Shown here: in pieces, positions 10,831-25,200 of the stretch
Numbering within the stretch: position 1 is the stretch's first letter
How the letters are laid out: each line of letters begins with the position of its first letter
Source of the DNA: Fasciola hepatica
Taxonomy: Eukaryota; Platyhelminthes; Trematoda; Plagiorchiida; Fasciolidae
Reading direction: 5' to 3'
Assembly: GCA_948099385.1 (NCBI GenBank)
Contig: CANUEZ040000203.1
Coordinates: 2,604,001 to 2,668,000, forward strand
Length of the DNA: 64,000 bases
Notes under the pieces: model-generated
What the model was told of the DNA's origin: nothing
Databases searched by the model: none
The model's input: the letters and a program-made list of their open reading frames with translations, nothing else
Made by a program: the position numbers and the translations under genes

Positions 10831-12100
10831 ATTTATGGGCCTAAGTAAAACCAAGGCATTCTTTTATGAACAATCCACACAGATTGCTCATAGAATGCAA
10901 AAGTGCAGTAGCAGAGTAGATTTGTATAATGATTCTCCATGCAGCTTCAACACCGAACTGACCATTGAAAATGATGGAAGCACTGCACTATTGTTTGATC
11001 CGCTAAAGGAAATCATGAGCATTGCACATGGACAGAGCCCACACGAGGACACGAACAAGGGTTGGGGTGAACGAATGTCAGTCGAACACCCAAACCACAA
11101 GTCTATCCGATATGGGTCTCAACGCTTTGTTCAACATATACACTACATGATATAGCGCAATCCCCAAAATGGCTTCGGGTTTCGCTTTCGCTTTGAACGG
11201 TAACAACCAAATTCTCGCACACCGATCCAATCCTATGTTCCATCAATTCTCTATTTATGGGCCTAAGTGAAACCAAGGCATTCCCTTATGAACAATCCAC
11301 ACAGATTGCTCATACAATGCAATAGAGCAGTAGCAGAGTAGATTTGTATAATATGATTCTCCATGCAGCTTGAACACTGAACTGACCATTGAAAATGATG
11401 GAAGCACTGTACAGCTGTTTGATCCACTAAGGGAATCATGAGCATTGCACATGGACAGAGCCCACTCGGAGACACGAACAAGGGTTGGGGTGAACGAATT
11501 CCAGTCGAACACCCAAACCACAAGTCTATCCGACATGGGTCTCAACGCTTTGTTCAACATATACACTACATGATATAGCGCAATCCCCAAAATGGCTTCG
11601 GGTTTCGCTTTCGCTTCGAACGGTAACAACCAAATTCTCGCACACCGATCCAATCCTATGTTCCATCACTTCTCTATTTATGGGCCTAAGTGAAACCAAG
11701 GCATTCCCTTATGAACAATCCACACAGATTGCTCATACAATGCAAAAGAGCAGTAGCAGAGTAGATTTGTATAATGATTCTCCATGCAGCTTCAACACTG
11801 AACTGACCATTGAAAATGATGGAAGCACTGCACTATTGTTTGATCCGCTAAAGGAAATCATGAGCATTGCACATGGACAGAGCCCACTCAGAGACACGAA
11901 CAAGGGTTGGGGTGAACGAATGCCAGTCGAACACCCAAACCACTAGTCTATCCGATATGGGTCTCAACGCTTTGTTCAACATATACACTACATGATATAG
12001 CACAATCCCCAAATTGGCTTCGGCTTTCGCTTTGTCTTAGAATGGTGACAAACATATTCTCCTACACCGATCCAAACCTATTTTCCATCAGTTCTCTATT
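10831..12100. repeat. AT-deleted subfamily block (tataatgattctcc)
   Basis: Two of the five AT-deleted monomers of the window (about 10920 and 11765) flank one normal monomer. All five share a linked set of differences: tataatgattctcc (-2), ttcaacac, gcactattgtttgatcc without the CAGCTG site, and ctaaaggaaatc (+1). The linkage shows descent from one founder. The block also shares aaaatggcttcggg at about 11164 and 11587, seen nowhere else. The last tail (12030-12095) is decayed: gctttgtcttagaatggtgacaaac. Confidence 0.75.
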
Positions 12101-15100
12101 TATGGGCCTTATAAAAAGGAAGGCAATCCCTTATGAACAATCCACACACAGATTGCTCATACAATGCAATAGAGCAGTAGCAGAGTAGATTTGTATAATA
12201 TGATTCTCCATTAAGCTTGAACACTGAACTGACCATTGGAAATTATGGAAGCACTGTACAGCTGTTTGATCCGCTAAGGGAATCATGAGCATTGCACATG
12301 GACAGAGCCCACTCAGAGACACGAAAAAGGGTTGGGGTGAACGAATGCCAGTGACACCCACAAACCACAAGTCTATCCGACATGGGTCTCAACGCTTTGT
12401 TCAACATATACACTACATGATATAGCACAATCCCCAAATTGGCTTCGGCTTTCGCTTTCGCTTTGAACGGTAACAACCAAATTCTTGCACACCGATCCAA
12501 TCCTATGTTCCATCACTTCTCTATTTATGGGCCTAATTAAAAGGAAGGCAATCCCTTATGAACAATCCACACAGATTGCTCATACAATGCAATAGAGCAG
12601 TAGCAGAGTAGATTTGTATAATATGATTCTCCATGCAGCTTGAACACTGAACTGACCATTGAAAATTATGGAAGCACTGTACAGCTGTTTGATCCGCTAA
12701 GGGAATCATGAGCATTGCACATGGACAGAGCCCACACGGTGTCACGAACAAGGGTTGGGGTGAACGAATGCCAGTGAAACCCACAAACGAAAAGGCTATT
12801 CGATATGGGTCTCAACGCTTTGTTCAACATATACACTACATGATATAGCACAATCCCCAAATTGGCTTCGGCTTTCGCTTTCGCTTTGAACGGTAACAAC
12901 CAAATTCTCGCACACCGATCCAATCCTATGTTCCATCACTTCTCTATTTATGGGCCTAAGTAAAACCAAGGCATTCCCTTATGAACAATCCACACAGATT
13001 GCTCATACAATGCAATAGAGCAGTAGCAGAGTAGATTTGTATAATATGATTCTCCATGCAGCTTGAACACCGAACTGACCATTGAAAATGATGGAAGCAC
13101 TGTACAGCTGTTTGATCCGCTAAGGGAATCATGAGCATTGCACATGGACAGAGCCCACACGGGGACACGAACATGGGTTGGGGTAAACAATTATCAGTCG
13201 AACACCCAAACCACAAGACTATGCGATAGATGTCTCAAATCTTTGCTAAACGCAAGCAATACATGATACAGCACAATCCCCAAATTGGCTTCGGTTTTCG
13301 CTTTCGCTTTGAACGGTAACAACCAAATTCTCGCACACCGATCCAATCCTATGTTCCATCACTTCTTTATTTATGGGCCTAAGTAGAACCAAGGCATTCC
13401 CTTATGAACAATCCACACAGATTGCTCATACAATGCAAAAGAGCAGTAGCAGAGTAGATATGTATAATATGATTCTCCATGCAGCTTGACCACTGAACTG
13501 ACCATTGAAAATTATGGATGCACTGTACAGCTGTTTGATTCGGTAAGGGAATCATGAGCATTGCACATGGACAGAGCCCACTCAGAGACACGAACAAGGG
13601 TTGGGGTGAACGAATGCCAGTGAAACCCACAAACGACAGAGCTATTCGATATGGGTCTCAACGCTTTGTTCAACATATACACTACATGATATAGCACAAT
13701 CCCCAAATTGGCTTCGGCTTTCGCTTTCGCTTTGAACGGTAACAACCAAATTCTCGCACACCGATCCAATCCTATGTTCCATCACTTCTTTATTTATGGG
13801 CCTAAGTAGAACCAAGGCATTCCCTTATGAACAATCCACACAGATTGCTCATACAATGCAAAAGAGCAGTAGCAGAGTAGATTTGTATAATATGATTCTC
13901 CATGCAGCTTGAACAATGAACTGACCATTGAAAATGATGGAAGCACTGTACAGCTGTTTGATCCGCTAAAGGAAATCATGAGCATTGCACATGGACAGAG
14001 CCCACACGAGGACACGAACAAGGGTTGGGGTGAACGAATTCCAGTCGAACACCCAAACCACTAGTCTATCCGATATGGGTCTCAACGCTTTCTTCAACAT
14101 ATACACTACATGATATAGCACAATCCCCAAATTGGCTTCGGCTTTCGCTTTCGCTTTGAACGGTAACAACCAAATTCTCGCACACCGATCCAATCCTATG
14201 TTCCATCACTTCTCTATTTATGGGCCTAAGTAGAACCAAGGCATTCCCTTATGAACAATCCACACAGATTGCTCATACAATGCAATAGAGCAGTAGCAGA
14301 GTAGATTTGTATAATATGATTCTCCATTAAGCTTCAACACCGAACTGACAATTGGAAAATATGGAAGCACTATACAGCTGTTTGATCCGCTAAGGGAATC
14401 ATGAGCATTGCACATGGACAGAGCCCACTCAGAGACACGAACAAGGGTTGGGGTGAACGAATGCCAGTGAAACCCACAAACGACAGAGCTATTCGATATG
14501 GGTCTCAACGCTTTGTTCAACATATACACTACATGATATAGCACAATCCCCAAATTGGCTTCGGCTTTCGCTTTCGCTTTGAACGGTAACAACCAAATTC
14601 TCGCACACCGATCCAATCCTATGTTCCGTCACTTCTCTATTTATGGGCCTAAGTAAAACCAAGGCATTCTTTTATGAACAATCCACACAGATTGCTCATA
14701 CAATGCAATAGAGCAGTAGCAGAGTAGATTTGTATAATATGATTCTCCATGCAGCTTGAACACTGAACTGACCATTGAAAAATATGGAAGCACTGTACAG
14801 CTGTTTGATCCGCTAAAGGAAATCATGAGCATTGCACATGGACAGAGCCCACACGAGGACACGAACAAGGGTTGGGGTGAACGAATTCCAGTCGAACACC
14901 CAAACCACTAGTCTATCCGATATGGGTCTCAACGCTTTCTTCAACATATACACTACATGATATAGCACAATCCCCAAATTGGCTTCGGCTTTCGCTTTGG
15001 CTTAGAATGGTGACAACCATATTCTCCTACACCGATCCAATCCTATGTTCCATCACTTCTCTATTTATGGGCCTAAGTAGAACCAAGGCATTCCCTTATG

Positions 15101-16763
15101 AACAATCCACACAGATTGCTCATACAATGCAATAGAGCAGTAGCAGAGTAGATTTGTATAATATGATTCTCCATGCAGCTTGAACACTGAACTGACCATT
15201 GGAAATAATGTAAGCACTGTACAGCTGTTTGATCCGCTAAGGGAATCATGAGCATTGCACATGGACAGAGCCCACTCAGAGACACGAACAAGGGTTGGGG
15301 TGAACGAATGCCAGTGAAACCCACAAACGACAGAGCTATTCGATATGGGTCTCAACGCTTTCTTCAACATATACACTACATGATATAGCACAATACCCAA
15401 ATTGGCTTCGGCTTTCGCTTTCGCTTTGAACGGTAACAACCAAATTCTCGCACACCGATCCAATCCTATGTTCCGTCACTTCTCTATTTATGGGCCTAAT
15501 TAAAAGGAAGGCAATCCCTTATGAACAATCCACACAGATTGCTCATACAATGCAATAGAGCAGTAGCAGAGTAGATTTGTATAATATGATTCTCCATGCA
15601 GCTTGAACACTGAACTGACCATTGAAAATGATCGAAGCACTGCACTGTTGTTTGATCCGCTAAAGGAAATCATGAGCATTGCACATGGACAGAGCCCACA
15701 CGAGGACACGAACAAGGGTTGGGGTGAACGAATGTCAGTCGAACACCGGCTACACAGGTCTATCCGATATGGGTCTCAACGCTTTGTTCAACATATACAC
15801 TACATGATATAGCACAATCCCCAAATTGGCTTCGGCTTTCGCTTTCGCTTTGAACGGTAACAACCAAATTCTCGCACACCGATCCAATCCTATGTTCCAT
15901 CACTTCTCTATTTATGGGCCTAAGTAGAACCAAAGCATTCCCTTATGAATAATCCACACAGATTGCTCATACAATGCAAAAGAGCAGTAGCAGAGTAGAT
16001 TTGTATAATATGATTCTCCATGCAGCTTGACCACGGAAAAGACCATTGAAATTATGGATGCACTGTACAGCTGTTTGATTCGGTAAGGGAATCATGAGCA
16101 TTGCACATGGACAGAACCCACTCGGAGACGCGAACATGGGTTGGGATGAACGAATGCCAGTGAAACCCACAAACGACAAGGCTATCCGTTATGGGTCTCA
16201 ACGCTTTGTTCAACATATACACTACATGATATAGCACAATCCCCAAATTGGCTTCGGCTTTCGCTTTCGCTTTGAACGGTAACAACCAAATTCTCGCACA
16301 CCGATCCAATCCTATGTTCAATCACTTCTCTATTTATGGGCCTAAGTAGAACCAAGGCATTCCCCTATGAACAATCCAAACGGATTGCTCATACAATGCA
16401 ATAGAGCAGTAGCAGAGTAGATTTGTATAATATGATTCTCCATTAAGCTTGAACACTGAACTGACCATTGGAAATTATGGAAGCACTGTACAGCTGTTTG
16501 ATCCGCTAAGGGAATCATGAGCATTTCACATGGACAGAGCCCACTCAGAGACACGAACAAGGGTTGGGGTGAACGAATGCCAGTGATACCCACAAACGAC
16601 AGAGCTATTCGATATGGGTCTCAACGCTTTGTTCAACATATACACTACATGATATAGCACAATCCCCAAATTGGCTTCGGCTTTCGCTTTCGCTTTGAAC
16701 GGTAACAACCAAATTCTCGCACACCGATCCAATCCTATGTTCCGTCACTTCTCTATTTATGGG
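12101..16763. repeat. Left domain, irregular monomer order
   Basis: Eleven monomers with no clean HOR that I can see. They mix the aattaaaaggaagg leader (12537, 15502), the aattatcagtcgaac cassette joined to ctcaaatctttgctaaacgc (13190-13255), the cactagtctatcc version (14066, 14907), and a tail version gctttggcttagaatggtgac (about 14994-15014). The monomer at about 15920-16320 has accacggaaaagaccattgaaattatgg and gattcggtaaggg. It is matched by the monomer at 19310-19730, eight monomers (about 3385 bp) to the right. One private change is gaacaccggctacacagg (about 15741). Confidence 0.65.
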
Positions 16764-18240
16764 CCTTAGTAAAACCAAGGCATTCTTTTATGAACAATCC
16801 ACACAGATTGCTCATACAATGCAATAGAGCAGTAGCAGAGTAGATTTGTATAATATGATTCTCCATGCAGCTTGAACACTGAACTGACCATTGAAAATGA
16901 TCGAAGCACTGCAATGTTATTTTATCCGCTAAAGGAAATCATGAGCATTGCACATGGACAGAGCCCACACGAGGACACGAACAAGGGTTGGGGTGAACGA
17001 ATTCCAGTCGAACACCCAAACCACTAGTCTATCCGATATGGGTCTCAACGCTTTCTTCAACATATACACTACATGATATAGCACAATCCCCAAATTGGCT
17101 TCGGCTTTCGCTTTCGCTTTGAACGGTAACAACCAAATTCTCGCACACCGATCCAATCCTATGTTCCATCACTTCTCTATTTATGGGCCTAATTAAAAGG
17201 AAGGCAATCCCTTATGAACAATCCACACAGATTGCTCATACAATGCAATAGAGCAGTGGCAGAGTAGATTTGTATAATATGATTCTCCATGCAGCTTGAA
17301 CACTGAACTGACCATTGAAAATTATGGAAGCACTGTACAGCTGTTGGATCCGCTAAGGGAATCATGAGCATTGCACATGGACAGAGCCCACTCAGAGACA
17401 CGAACAAGGGTTGGGGTGAACGAATGCCAGTGAAACCCACAAACGACAGAGCTATTCGATATGGGTCTCAACGCTTTGTTCAACATATACACTACATGAT
17501 ATAGCACAATCCCCAAATTGGCTTCGGCTTTCGCTTTCGCTTTGAACGGTAACAACCAAATTCTCGCACACCGATCCAATCCTATGTTCCGTCACTTCTC
17601 TATTTATGGGCCTTAGTAAAACCAAGGCATTCTTTTATGAACAATCCACACAGATTGCTCATACAATGCAATAGAGCAGTAGCAGAGTAGATTTGTATAA
17701 TATGATTCTCCATGCAGCTTGAACACTGAACTGACAATTGAAAATGAGTGAAGCACTGCAATGTTATTTGATCCGCTAAAGGAAATCATGAGCATTGCAC
17801 ATGGACAGAGCCCACACGAGGACACGAACAAGGTTTGGGGTGAACGAATGTCAGTCGAACACCCAAACCACTAGTCTATCCGATATGGGTCTCAACGCTT
17901 TCTTCAACATATACACTACATGATATAGCACAATCCCCAAATTGGCTTCGGCTTTCGCTTTCGCTTTGAACGGTAACAACCAAATTCTCGCACACCGATC
18001 CAATCCTATGTTCCATCACTTCTCTATTTATGGGCCTAATTAAAAGGAAGGCAATCCCTTATGAACAATCCACACAGATTGCTCATACAATGCAATAGAG
18101 CAGTGGCAGAGTAGATTTGTATAATATGATTCTCCATGCAGCTTGAACACTGAACTGACCATTGAAAATTATGGAAGCACTGTACAGCTGTTGGATCCGC
18201 TAAGGGAATCATGAGCATTGCACATGGACAGAGCCCACAC
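16764..18240. repeat. HOR dimer of 847 bp, with a diagnostic GGATCC
   Basis: A two-monomer unit starts at 16764 (ccttagtaaaacc) and again at 17611. Shared marks are gcaatgttat with ctaaaggaaatc in the first monomer and gcagtggcagag plus ctgttggatccgc in the second. The GGATCC sites lie at 17346-17351 and 18193-18198, 847 bp apart. The second copy is cut off at about 18240, where the aattatcagtcgaac cassette replaces gccagtgaaaccc. Confidence 0.8.
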
Positions 18241-20550
18241 GGGGAAACGAACATGGGTTGGGGTAAACAATTATCAGTCGAACACCCAAACCACAAGACT
18301 ATCCGATAGATGTCTCAAATCTTTGCTAAACGTAAGCAATACATGATACAGCACAATCCCCAAATTGGCTTCGGTTTTCGCTTTCGCTTTGAACGGTAAC
18401 AACCAAATTCTCGCACACCGATCCAATCCTATGTTCCATCACTTCTCTATTTATGGGCCTAAGTAAAACCAAGGCATTCCCTTATGAACAATCCACACAG
18501 ATTGCTCATACAATGCAAAAGAGCAGTAGCAGAGTAGATTTGTATAATATGATTCTCCATGCAGCTTGAACACTGAACTGACCATTGAAAAATATGGAAG
18601 CACTGTACAGCTGTTTGATCCGCTAAAGGAAATCATGAGCATTGCACATGGACAGAGCCCACACGAGGACACGAACAAGGGTTGGGGTGAACGAATTCCA
18701 GTCGAACACCCAAACCACTAGTCTATCCGATATGGGTCTCAACGCTTTGTTCAACATATACACTACATGATATAGCACAATCCCCAAATTGGCTTCGGCT
18801 TTCGCTTTCGCTTTGAACGGTAACAACCAAATTCTCGCACACCGATCCAATCCTATGTTCCGTCACTTCTCTATTTATGGGCCTAATTAAAAGGAAGGCA
18901 ATCCCTTATGAACAATCCACACAGATTGCTCATACAATGCAAAAGAGCAGTAGCAGAGTAGGTTTGTATAATGATTCTCCATGCAGCTTCAACACCGAAC
19001 TGACCATTGAAAATGATGGAAGCACTGCACTATTGTTTGATCCGCTAAAGGAAATCATGAGCATTGCACATGGATAGAGCCCACACGAGGACACGAACAA
19101 GGGTTGGGGTGAACGAATTCCAGTCGAACACCCGAACCACTAGTCTATCCGATATGGGTCTCAACGCTTTGTTCAACATATACACTACATTATATAGCAC
19201 AATCCCCAAATTGGCTTCGGCTTTCGCTTTCGCTTTGAACGGTAACAACCAAATTCTCGCACACCGATCCAATCCTATGTTCCATCACTTCTCTATTTAT
19301 GGGCCTAATTAGAACCAAAGCATTCCCTTATGAACAATCCACACAGATTGCTCATACAATGCAAAAGAGCAGTAGCAGAGTAGATTTGTATAATATGACT
19401 CTACATGCAGCTTGACCACGGAAAAGTCCATTGAAATTATGGAAGCACTGTACAGCTGTTTGATCCGCTAAGGGAATCATGAGCATTGCACATGGACAGA
19501 ACCCACTCGGAGACGCGAACATGGGTTGGGGTGAACGAATGCCAGTGAAACCCACAAACGACAAGGCTATCCGTTATGGGTCTCAACGCTTTGTTCAACA
19601 TATACACTACATGATATAGCACAATCCCCAAATTGGCTTCGGCTTTCGCTTTCGCTTTGAACGGTAACAACCAAATTCTCGCACACCGATCCAATCCTAT
19701 GTTCCATCACTTCTCTATTTATGGGCCTAAGTAGAACCAAGGCATTCCCTTATGAACAATCCAAACGGATTGCTCATACAATGCAATAGAGCAGTAGCAG
19801 AGTAGATTTGTATAATATGATTCTCCATGCAGCTTGAACACTGAACTGACCATTGGAACTTATGGAAGCACTGCACTGTTGTTTCATCCGCTAAAGGAAA
19901 TCATGAGCATTGCACATGGAGAGTGCCCACACGGGGACACGAACAAGGGTTGGGGTGAACGAATGTCAGTCGAACACCCAAACCACAAGGCTATCCGATA
20001 TGGGTCTCAACGCTTTGTTCAACATATACACTACATGATATAGCACAATACCCAAATTGGCTTCGGCTTTCGCTTTCGCTTTGAACGGTAACAACCAAAT
20101 TCTCGCACACCGATCCAATCCTATGTTCCATCACTTCTCTATTTATGGGCCCAAGTAAAACCAAGGCATTCTCTTATGAACAATCCACACAGATTGCTCA
20201 TACAATGCAATAGAGCAGTAGCAGAGTAGATTTGTATAATATGATTCTCCATGCAGCTTCAACAACAAACTGACCATTGAAAATGATTGAAGCACTGCAC
20301 AGCTGTTTGATCCGCTAAGGGAATCATGAGCATTGCACATGGACAGAGCCCACACGAGGACACGAACAAGGGTTGGGGTGAACGAATTCCAGGCGAACAC
20401 CCAAACCACAAGGCTATCCGATATGGGTCTCCACGCTTTGTTCAACATATACACTACATGATATAGCACAATCCCCAAATTGGCTTCGGCTTTCGCTTTC
20501 GCTTTGATTGGTGACAACCATATTCTCCCACACCGATCCAATCCTATGTT
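18241..20550. repeat. End of left domain
   Basis: About 5.5 monomers. It starts with the divergent tract ctcaaatctttgctaaacgt (about 18313), continues with two gaattccagtcgaacaccc / cactagtctatcc monomers, the last AT-deleted monomer (about 18961-18980), and the 3385-bp-distant copy of the 15.9-16.3 kb monomer (19310-19730). From about 20000 the version acaaggctatcc becomes the usual one in place of acaagtctatcc. Nothing other than satellite is seen. Confidence 0.65.
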
Positions 20551-21371
20551 CCATCACTTCTCTATTTATGGGCCTAAGTAAAACCAAGGCATTCCCTTAT
20601 GAACAATCCACACACAGATTGCTCATACGATGCAATAGAGCAGTAGCAGAGTAGATTTGTATAATCTGATTCTCCATGCAGCTTGAACACTGAACTGACC
20701 ATTGAAAATGACGGAAGCACTGTACAGCTGTTTGATCCGCTAAGGGAATCATGAGCATTGCACATGGACAGAGCCCACTCGGAGACACGAACAAGGGTTG
20801 GGGTGAACGAATTCCAGGCGAACACCCAAACCACAAGTCTATCCGATATGGGTCTCAAAGCTTTGTTCAACATATACACTACATGATATAGCGCAATCCC
20901 CAAATTGGCTTCGGCTTTCGCTTTCGCTTTGAACGGTAACAACCAAATTCTCGCACACCGATCCAATCCTATATTCCACACAGATAGCTCATACAATGCA
21001 ATAGAGCAGTAGCAGAGTAGATTTGTATAATATGATTCTCCATGCAGCTTGAACATTGAACTGACCATTAAAAATGATGGAAACACTGCAATGTTATTTG
21101 ATCCGCTAAGGGAATCATGAGCATTGCACATGGACAGAGCCCACACGAGGACACGAACAAGGGTTGGGGTGAACGAATTCCAGTCGAACACCCAAACCAC
21201 AAGGCTATCCGATAGATGACTCAAATCTTTGTTAAACTTAAGCGATACATGATGCAGCACAATCCCCAAATTGGCTTCGGTTTTTGCTTTCGCTTTGAAC
21301 GGTAACAACCAAATTCTCGCACACCGATCCAATCCTATGTTCCATCACTTCTCTATTTATGGGCCTAAGTA
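20551..21371. repeat. Monomer pair with a 57-bp deletion
   Basis: The spacing from the leader at 20574 to the next leader at 21364 is about 790 bp instead of about 848. Between the atccaatcctat tail and the cacagatagctc arm, the end of one monomer and the start of the next are missing. The junction at 20975-20978 is TCCA. The same TCCA occurs at both ends of the lost segment in an intact copy (gttccatcac and caatccacac), so a 4-bp-homology deletion explains it. The left dyad arm and the leader are lost. Because 57 is divisible by three and the leader holds a stop, an open frame runs through here (see rejected items). Confidence 0.85.
20974..20979. other. Deletion junction (TCCA microhomology)
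   Basis: Breakpoint of the only sizeable internal deletion noticed in the window. Intact copies have 57 extra bases between the two TCCA repeats. The nearby cagatagctc (for cagattgctc) and atattcca (for atgttcca) are private substitutions on either side of the junction. Confidence 0.8.
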
Positions 21372-22209
21372 GAACCAAGGCATTCCTTTTGGAACAATCC
21401 ACACAGATTGCTCATACAATGCAAAAGATCAGTAGCAGAGTAGATTTGTATAATATGATTCTCCATGCAGCTTGAACACTGAACTGACCATTGAAAATTA
21501 TGGAAGCACTGTACAGCTGTTTGATCCGCTAAGGGAATCATGAGCATTGCACATGGACAGAGCCCACTCGGAGACACGAACAAGGGTTGGGGTGAACGAA
21601 TGCCAGTGAAACCCACAAACGACAAGGCTATCCGTTATGGGTCTCAACGCTTTCTTCAACATATACACTACATGATATAGCACAATCCCCAAATTGGCTT
21701 CGGCTTTCGCTTTGGCTTATTATGGTGACAACCATATTCTCCTAAACCGATCCAATCCTATGTTCCATCACTTCTCTATTTATGGGCCTAAGTAGAACCA
21801 AGGCATTCCCTTATGAACAATCCACACAGATTGCTCATACAATGCAATAGAGCAGTAGCAGAGTAGATTTGTATAATATGATTCTCCATGCAGCTTGAAC
21901 ACTAAACTGACCATTGGAAATTATGGAAGCACTGTACTGTTGTATGATCCGCTAAGGGAATCATGAGCATTGCACATGGAGAGAGCCCACACGGGGACGC
22001 GAACAAGGGTTGGGGTGAACGAATGTCAGTCGAACACCCAAACCACAAGTCTATCCGATATGGGTCTCAACGCTTTGTTCAACATATACACTACATGATA
22101 TAGCACAATCCCCAAATTGGCTTCGGCTTTCGCTTTCGCTTTGAACGGTAACAACCAAATTCTCGCACACCGATCCAATCCTATGTTCCATCACTTCTCT
22201 ATTTATGGG
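21372..22209. repeat. Transitional monomers before pentamer K
   Basis: Two monomers. The first carries ttttggaacaatcc, as in 4500 and 8314, and a tail version gctttggcttattatggtgac (about 21709). The second has gcactgtactgttgtatgatcc, a hybrid of the tgtacagctg and gcactgttg versions. It is related to the monomer at 24010-24070. Confidence 0.6.
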
Positions 22210-25200
22210 CCTAAGAAAATCGAATGCAATACGTCATGAACAATCCACACAGATTGCTCATACAATGCAATAGAGCAGTAGCAGAGTAGATTTGTATAAT
22301 ATGATTCTCCATGCAGCTTGACCACTGAACTGACCATTGACAATTATGGAAGCACTGTACAGCTGTTTGATCCGCTGAGGGAATCATGAGCATTGCACGT
22401 GGACCGAGCCCACACGGGGACACGAACATGGTTTGGGGTAAACAATTATCAGTCGAACACCCAAACGACAAGGCTATCCGATATGGGTCTCAACGCTTTG
22501 TTCAACATATACACTACATGATATAGCACAATCCCCAAATTGGCTTCGACTTTCGCTTTCGCTTTGAACGGTAACAACCAAATTCTCGCACACCGATCCA
22601 ATCCTATGTTCCATCAATTCTCTATTTATGGGCCTAAGTAAAACCAAGGCATTCCCTTATGAACAATCCACACAGATTGCTCATACAATGCAATAGAGCA
22701 GTAGCAGAGTAGATTTGTATAATATGATTCTCCATGCAGCTTGAACACTGAACTGACCATTGAAAATGATTGAAGCACTGTACAGCTGTTTGATCCGCTA
22801 AGGGAATCATGAGCATTGCACATGGACAGAGCCCACACGGGGACACGAACAAGGGTTGGGGTGAACGAATGTCAGTCGAACACCCAAACCACAAGGCTAT
22901 CCGATATGGGTCTCAACGCTTTGTTCAACATATACACTACATGATATAGCACAATCCCCAAATTGGCTTCGACTTTCGCTTTCGCTTTGAACGGTAACAA
23001 CCAAATTCTCGCACACCGATCCAATCCTATGTTCCGACACTTCTCTATTTATGGGCCTAAGTAAAACCAAGGCATTCCCTTATGAACAATCCACACAGAT
23101 TGCTCATACAATGCAATAGAGCAGTAGCAGAGTAGATTTGTATAATATGATTCTCCATGCAGCTTCAACACCGAACTGACCATTGAAAATGATGGAAGCA
23201 CTGCACACCTGTTGGATATGCTAATGGAATCATGAGCATTGCATCTGGACCGAGACCAAACGAGGACACGAACAAGGGTTGGGGTGAACGATTGTCAGTC
23301 GAACACCCAAACCACAAGGCTATCCGATATGGGTCTCAACGCTTTGTTCAACATATACACTACATGATATAGCACAATCCCCAAATTGGCTTCGGCTTTC
23401 GCTTTCGCTTTGAACGGTAACAACCAAATTCTCGCACACCGATCCAATCCTATGTTCCATCACTTCTCTATTTATGGGCCTAATTAGAACCAAAGCATTC
23501 CCTTAAGAACAATCCACACAGATTGCTCATACAATGCAATAGAGCAGTAGCAGAGTAGATTTGTATAATATGATTCTCCATGCAGCTTGACCACTGAACT
23601 GACCATTGACAATTATGGAAGCACTGTACAGCTGTTTGATCCGCTAAGGGAATCATGAGCATTGCACGTGGACAGAGCCCACACGGGGACACGAACATGG
23701 GTTGGGGTAAACAATTATCAGTCGAACACCCAAACCACAAGGCTATCCGATAGATGACTCAAATCTTTGCTAAACGTAAGCAAAACATGATACAGCACAT
23801 TCCCCAAATTGGCATCCGTTTTCGCTTTCGCTTTGAACGGTAACAACCGAATTCACGCACACCGATCCAATCCTATGTTCCATCAATTCTCTATTAATAT
23901 GGGCCTAAGTAAAACCAAGGCATTCCTTTTGGCACAATCCACACAGATTGCTCATACAATGCAATAGAGCAGTAGCAGAGTAGATTTGTATAATATGATT
24001 CTCCATGCAGCTTGAACACTAAACTGACCATTGGAAATTATGGAAGCACTGCACTGTTGTATGATCCGCTAAAGGAAATCATGAGCATTGCACATGGACA
24101 GAGCCCACACGGGGACACGAACAAGGGTTGGGGTGAACGATTGTCAGTCGAACACCCAAACCACAAGGCTATCCGTTATGGGTCTCAACGCTTTGTTCAA
24201 CATATACACTACATGATATAGCACAATCCCCAAATTGGCTTCGGCTTTCGCTTTCGCTTTGAACGGTAACAACCAAATTCTCGCACACCGATCCAATCCT
24301 ATGTTCCATCACTTCTCTATTTATGGGCCTAAGAAAATCGAATGCAATACGTCATGAACAATCCACGCAGATTGCTCATACAATGCAATAGAGCAGTAGC
24401 AGAGTAGATTTGTATAATATGATTCTCCATGCAGCTTGACCACTGAACTGACCATTGACAATTATGGAAGCACTGTACAGCTGTTTGATTCGCTAAGAGA
24501 ATAGTGAGCATTGCACGTGGACCGAGCCCACACGGGGACACGATCATGGGTTGGGGTAAACAATTATCATTCGAACACCCAAACGACAACGTTATCCGAT
24601 ATGGGTCTCAACGCTTTGTTCAACATATACACTACATGATATAGCACAATCCCCAAATTGGCTTCGGCTTTCGCTTTCGCTTTGAAAGGTAACAATCAAA
24701 TTCTCGCACACCGATCCAATCCAATGTTCCATCACTTCTCTATTTATGGGCCTAAGTGAAACCAAGGCATTCCCTTATGAACAATCCACACAGATTGCTC
24801 ATACAATGCAATAGAGCAGTGGCAGAGTAGATTTGTATAATATGATTCTCCATGCAGCTTGAACACTGAACTGACCATTGAAAATGATTGAAGCACTGTA
24901 CAGCTGTTTGATCCGCTAAGGGAATCATGAGCATTGCACATGGACAGAGCCCACACGGGGAAACGAACAAGGGTTGGGGTGAACGAATGTCAGTCGAACA
25001 CCCAAACCACAAGGCTATCCGATATGGGTCTCAACGCTTTGTTCAACATATACACTACATGATATAGCACAATCCCCAAATTGGCTTCGGCTTTCGCTTT
25101 CGCTTTGAAAGGTAACAACCAAATTCTTGCGCACCGATCCAATCCTATGTTCCATCACTTCTCTATTTATGGGCCTAATTAGAACCAAAGCATTCCCTTA

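Noticed and set aside
20574..21332. 252-codon reverse-strand open frame, the longest in the window
   Set aside because: It exists only because the 57-bp deletion at 20975 removes the leader holding the per-monomer stop codon, joining two ordinary satellite frames.
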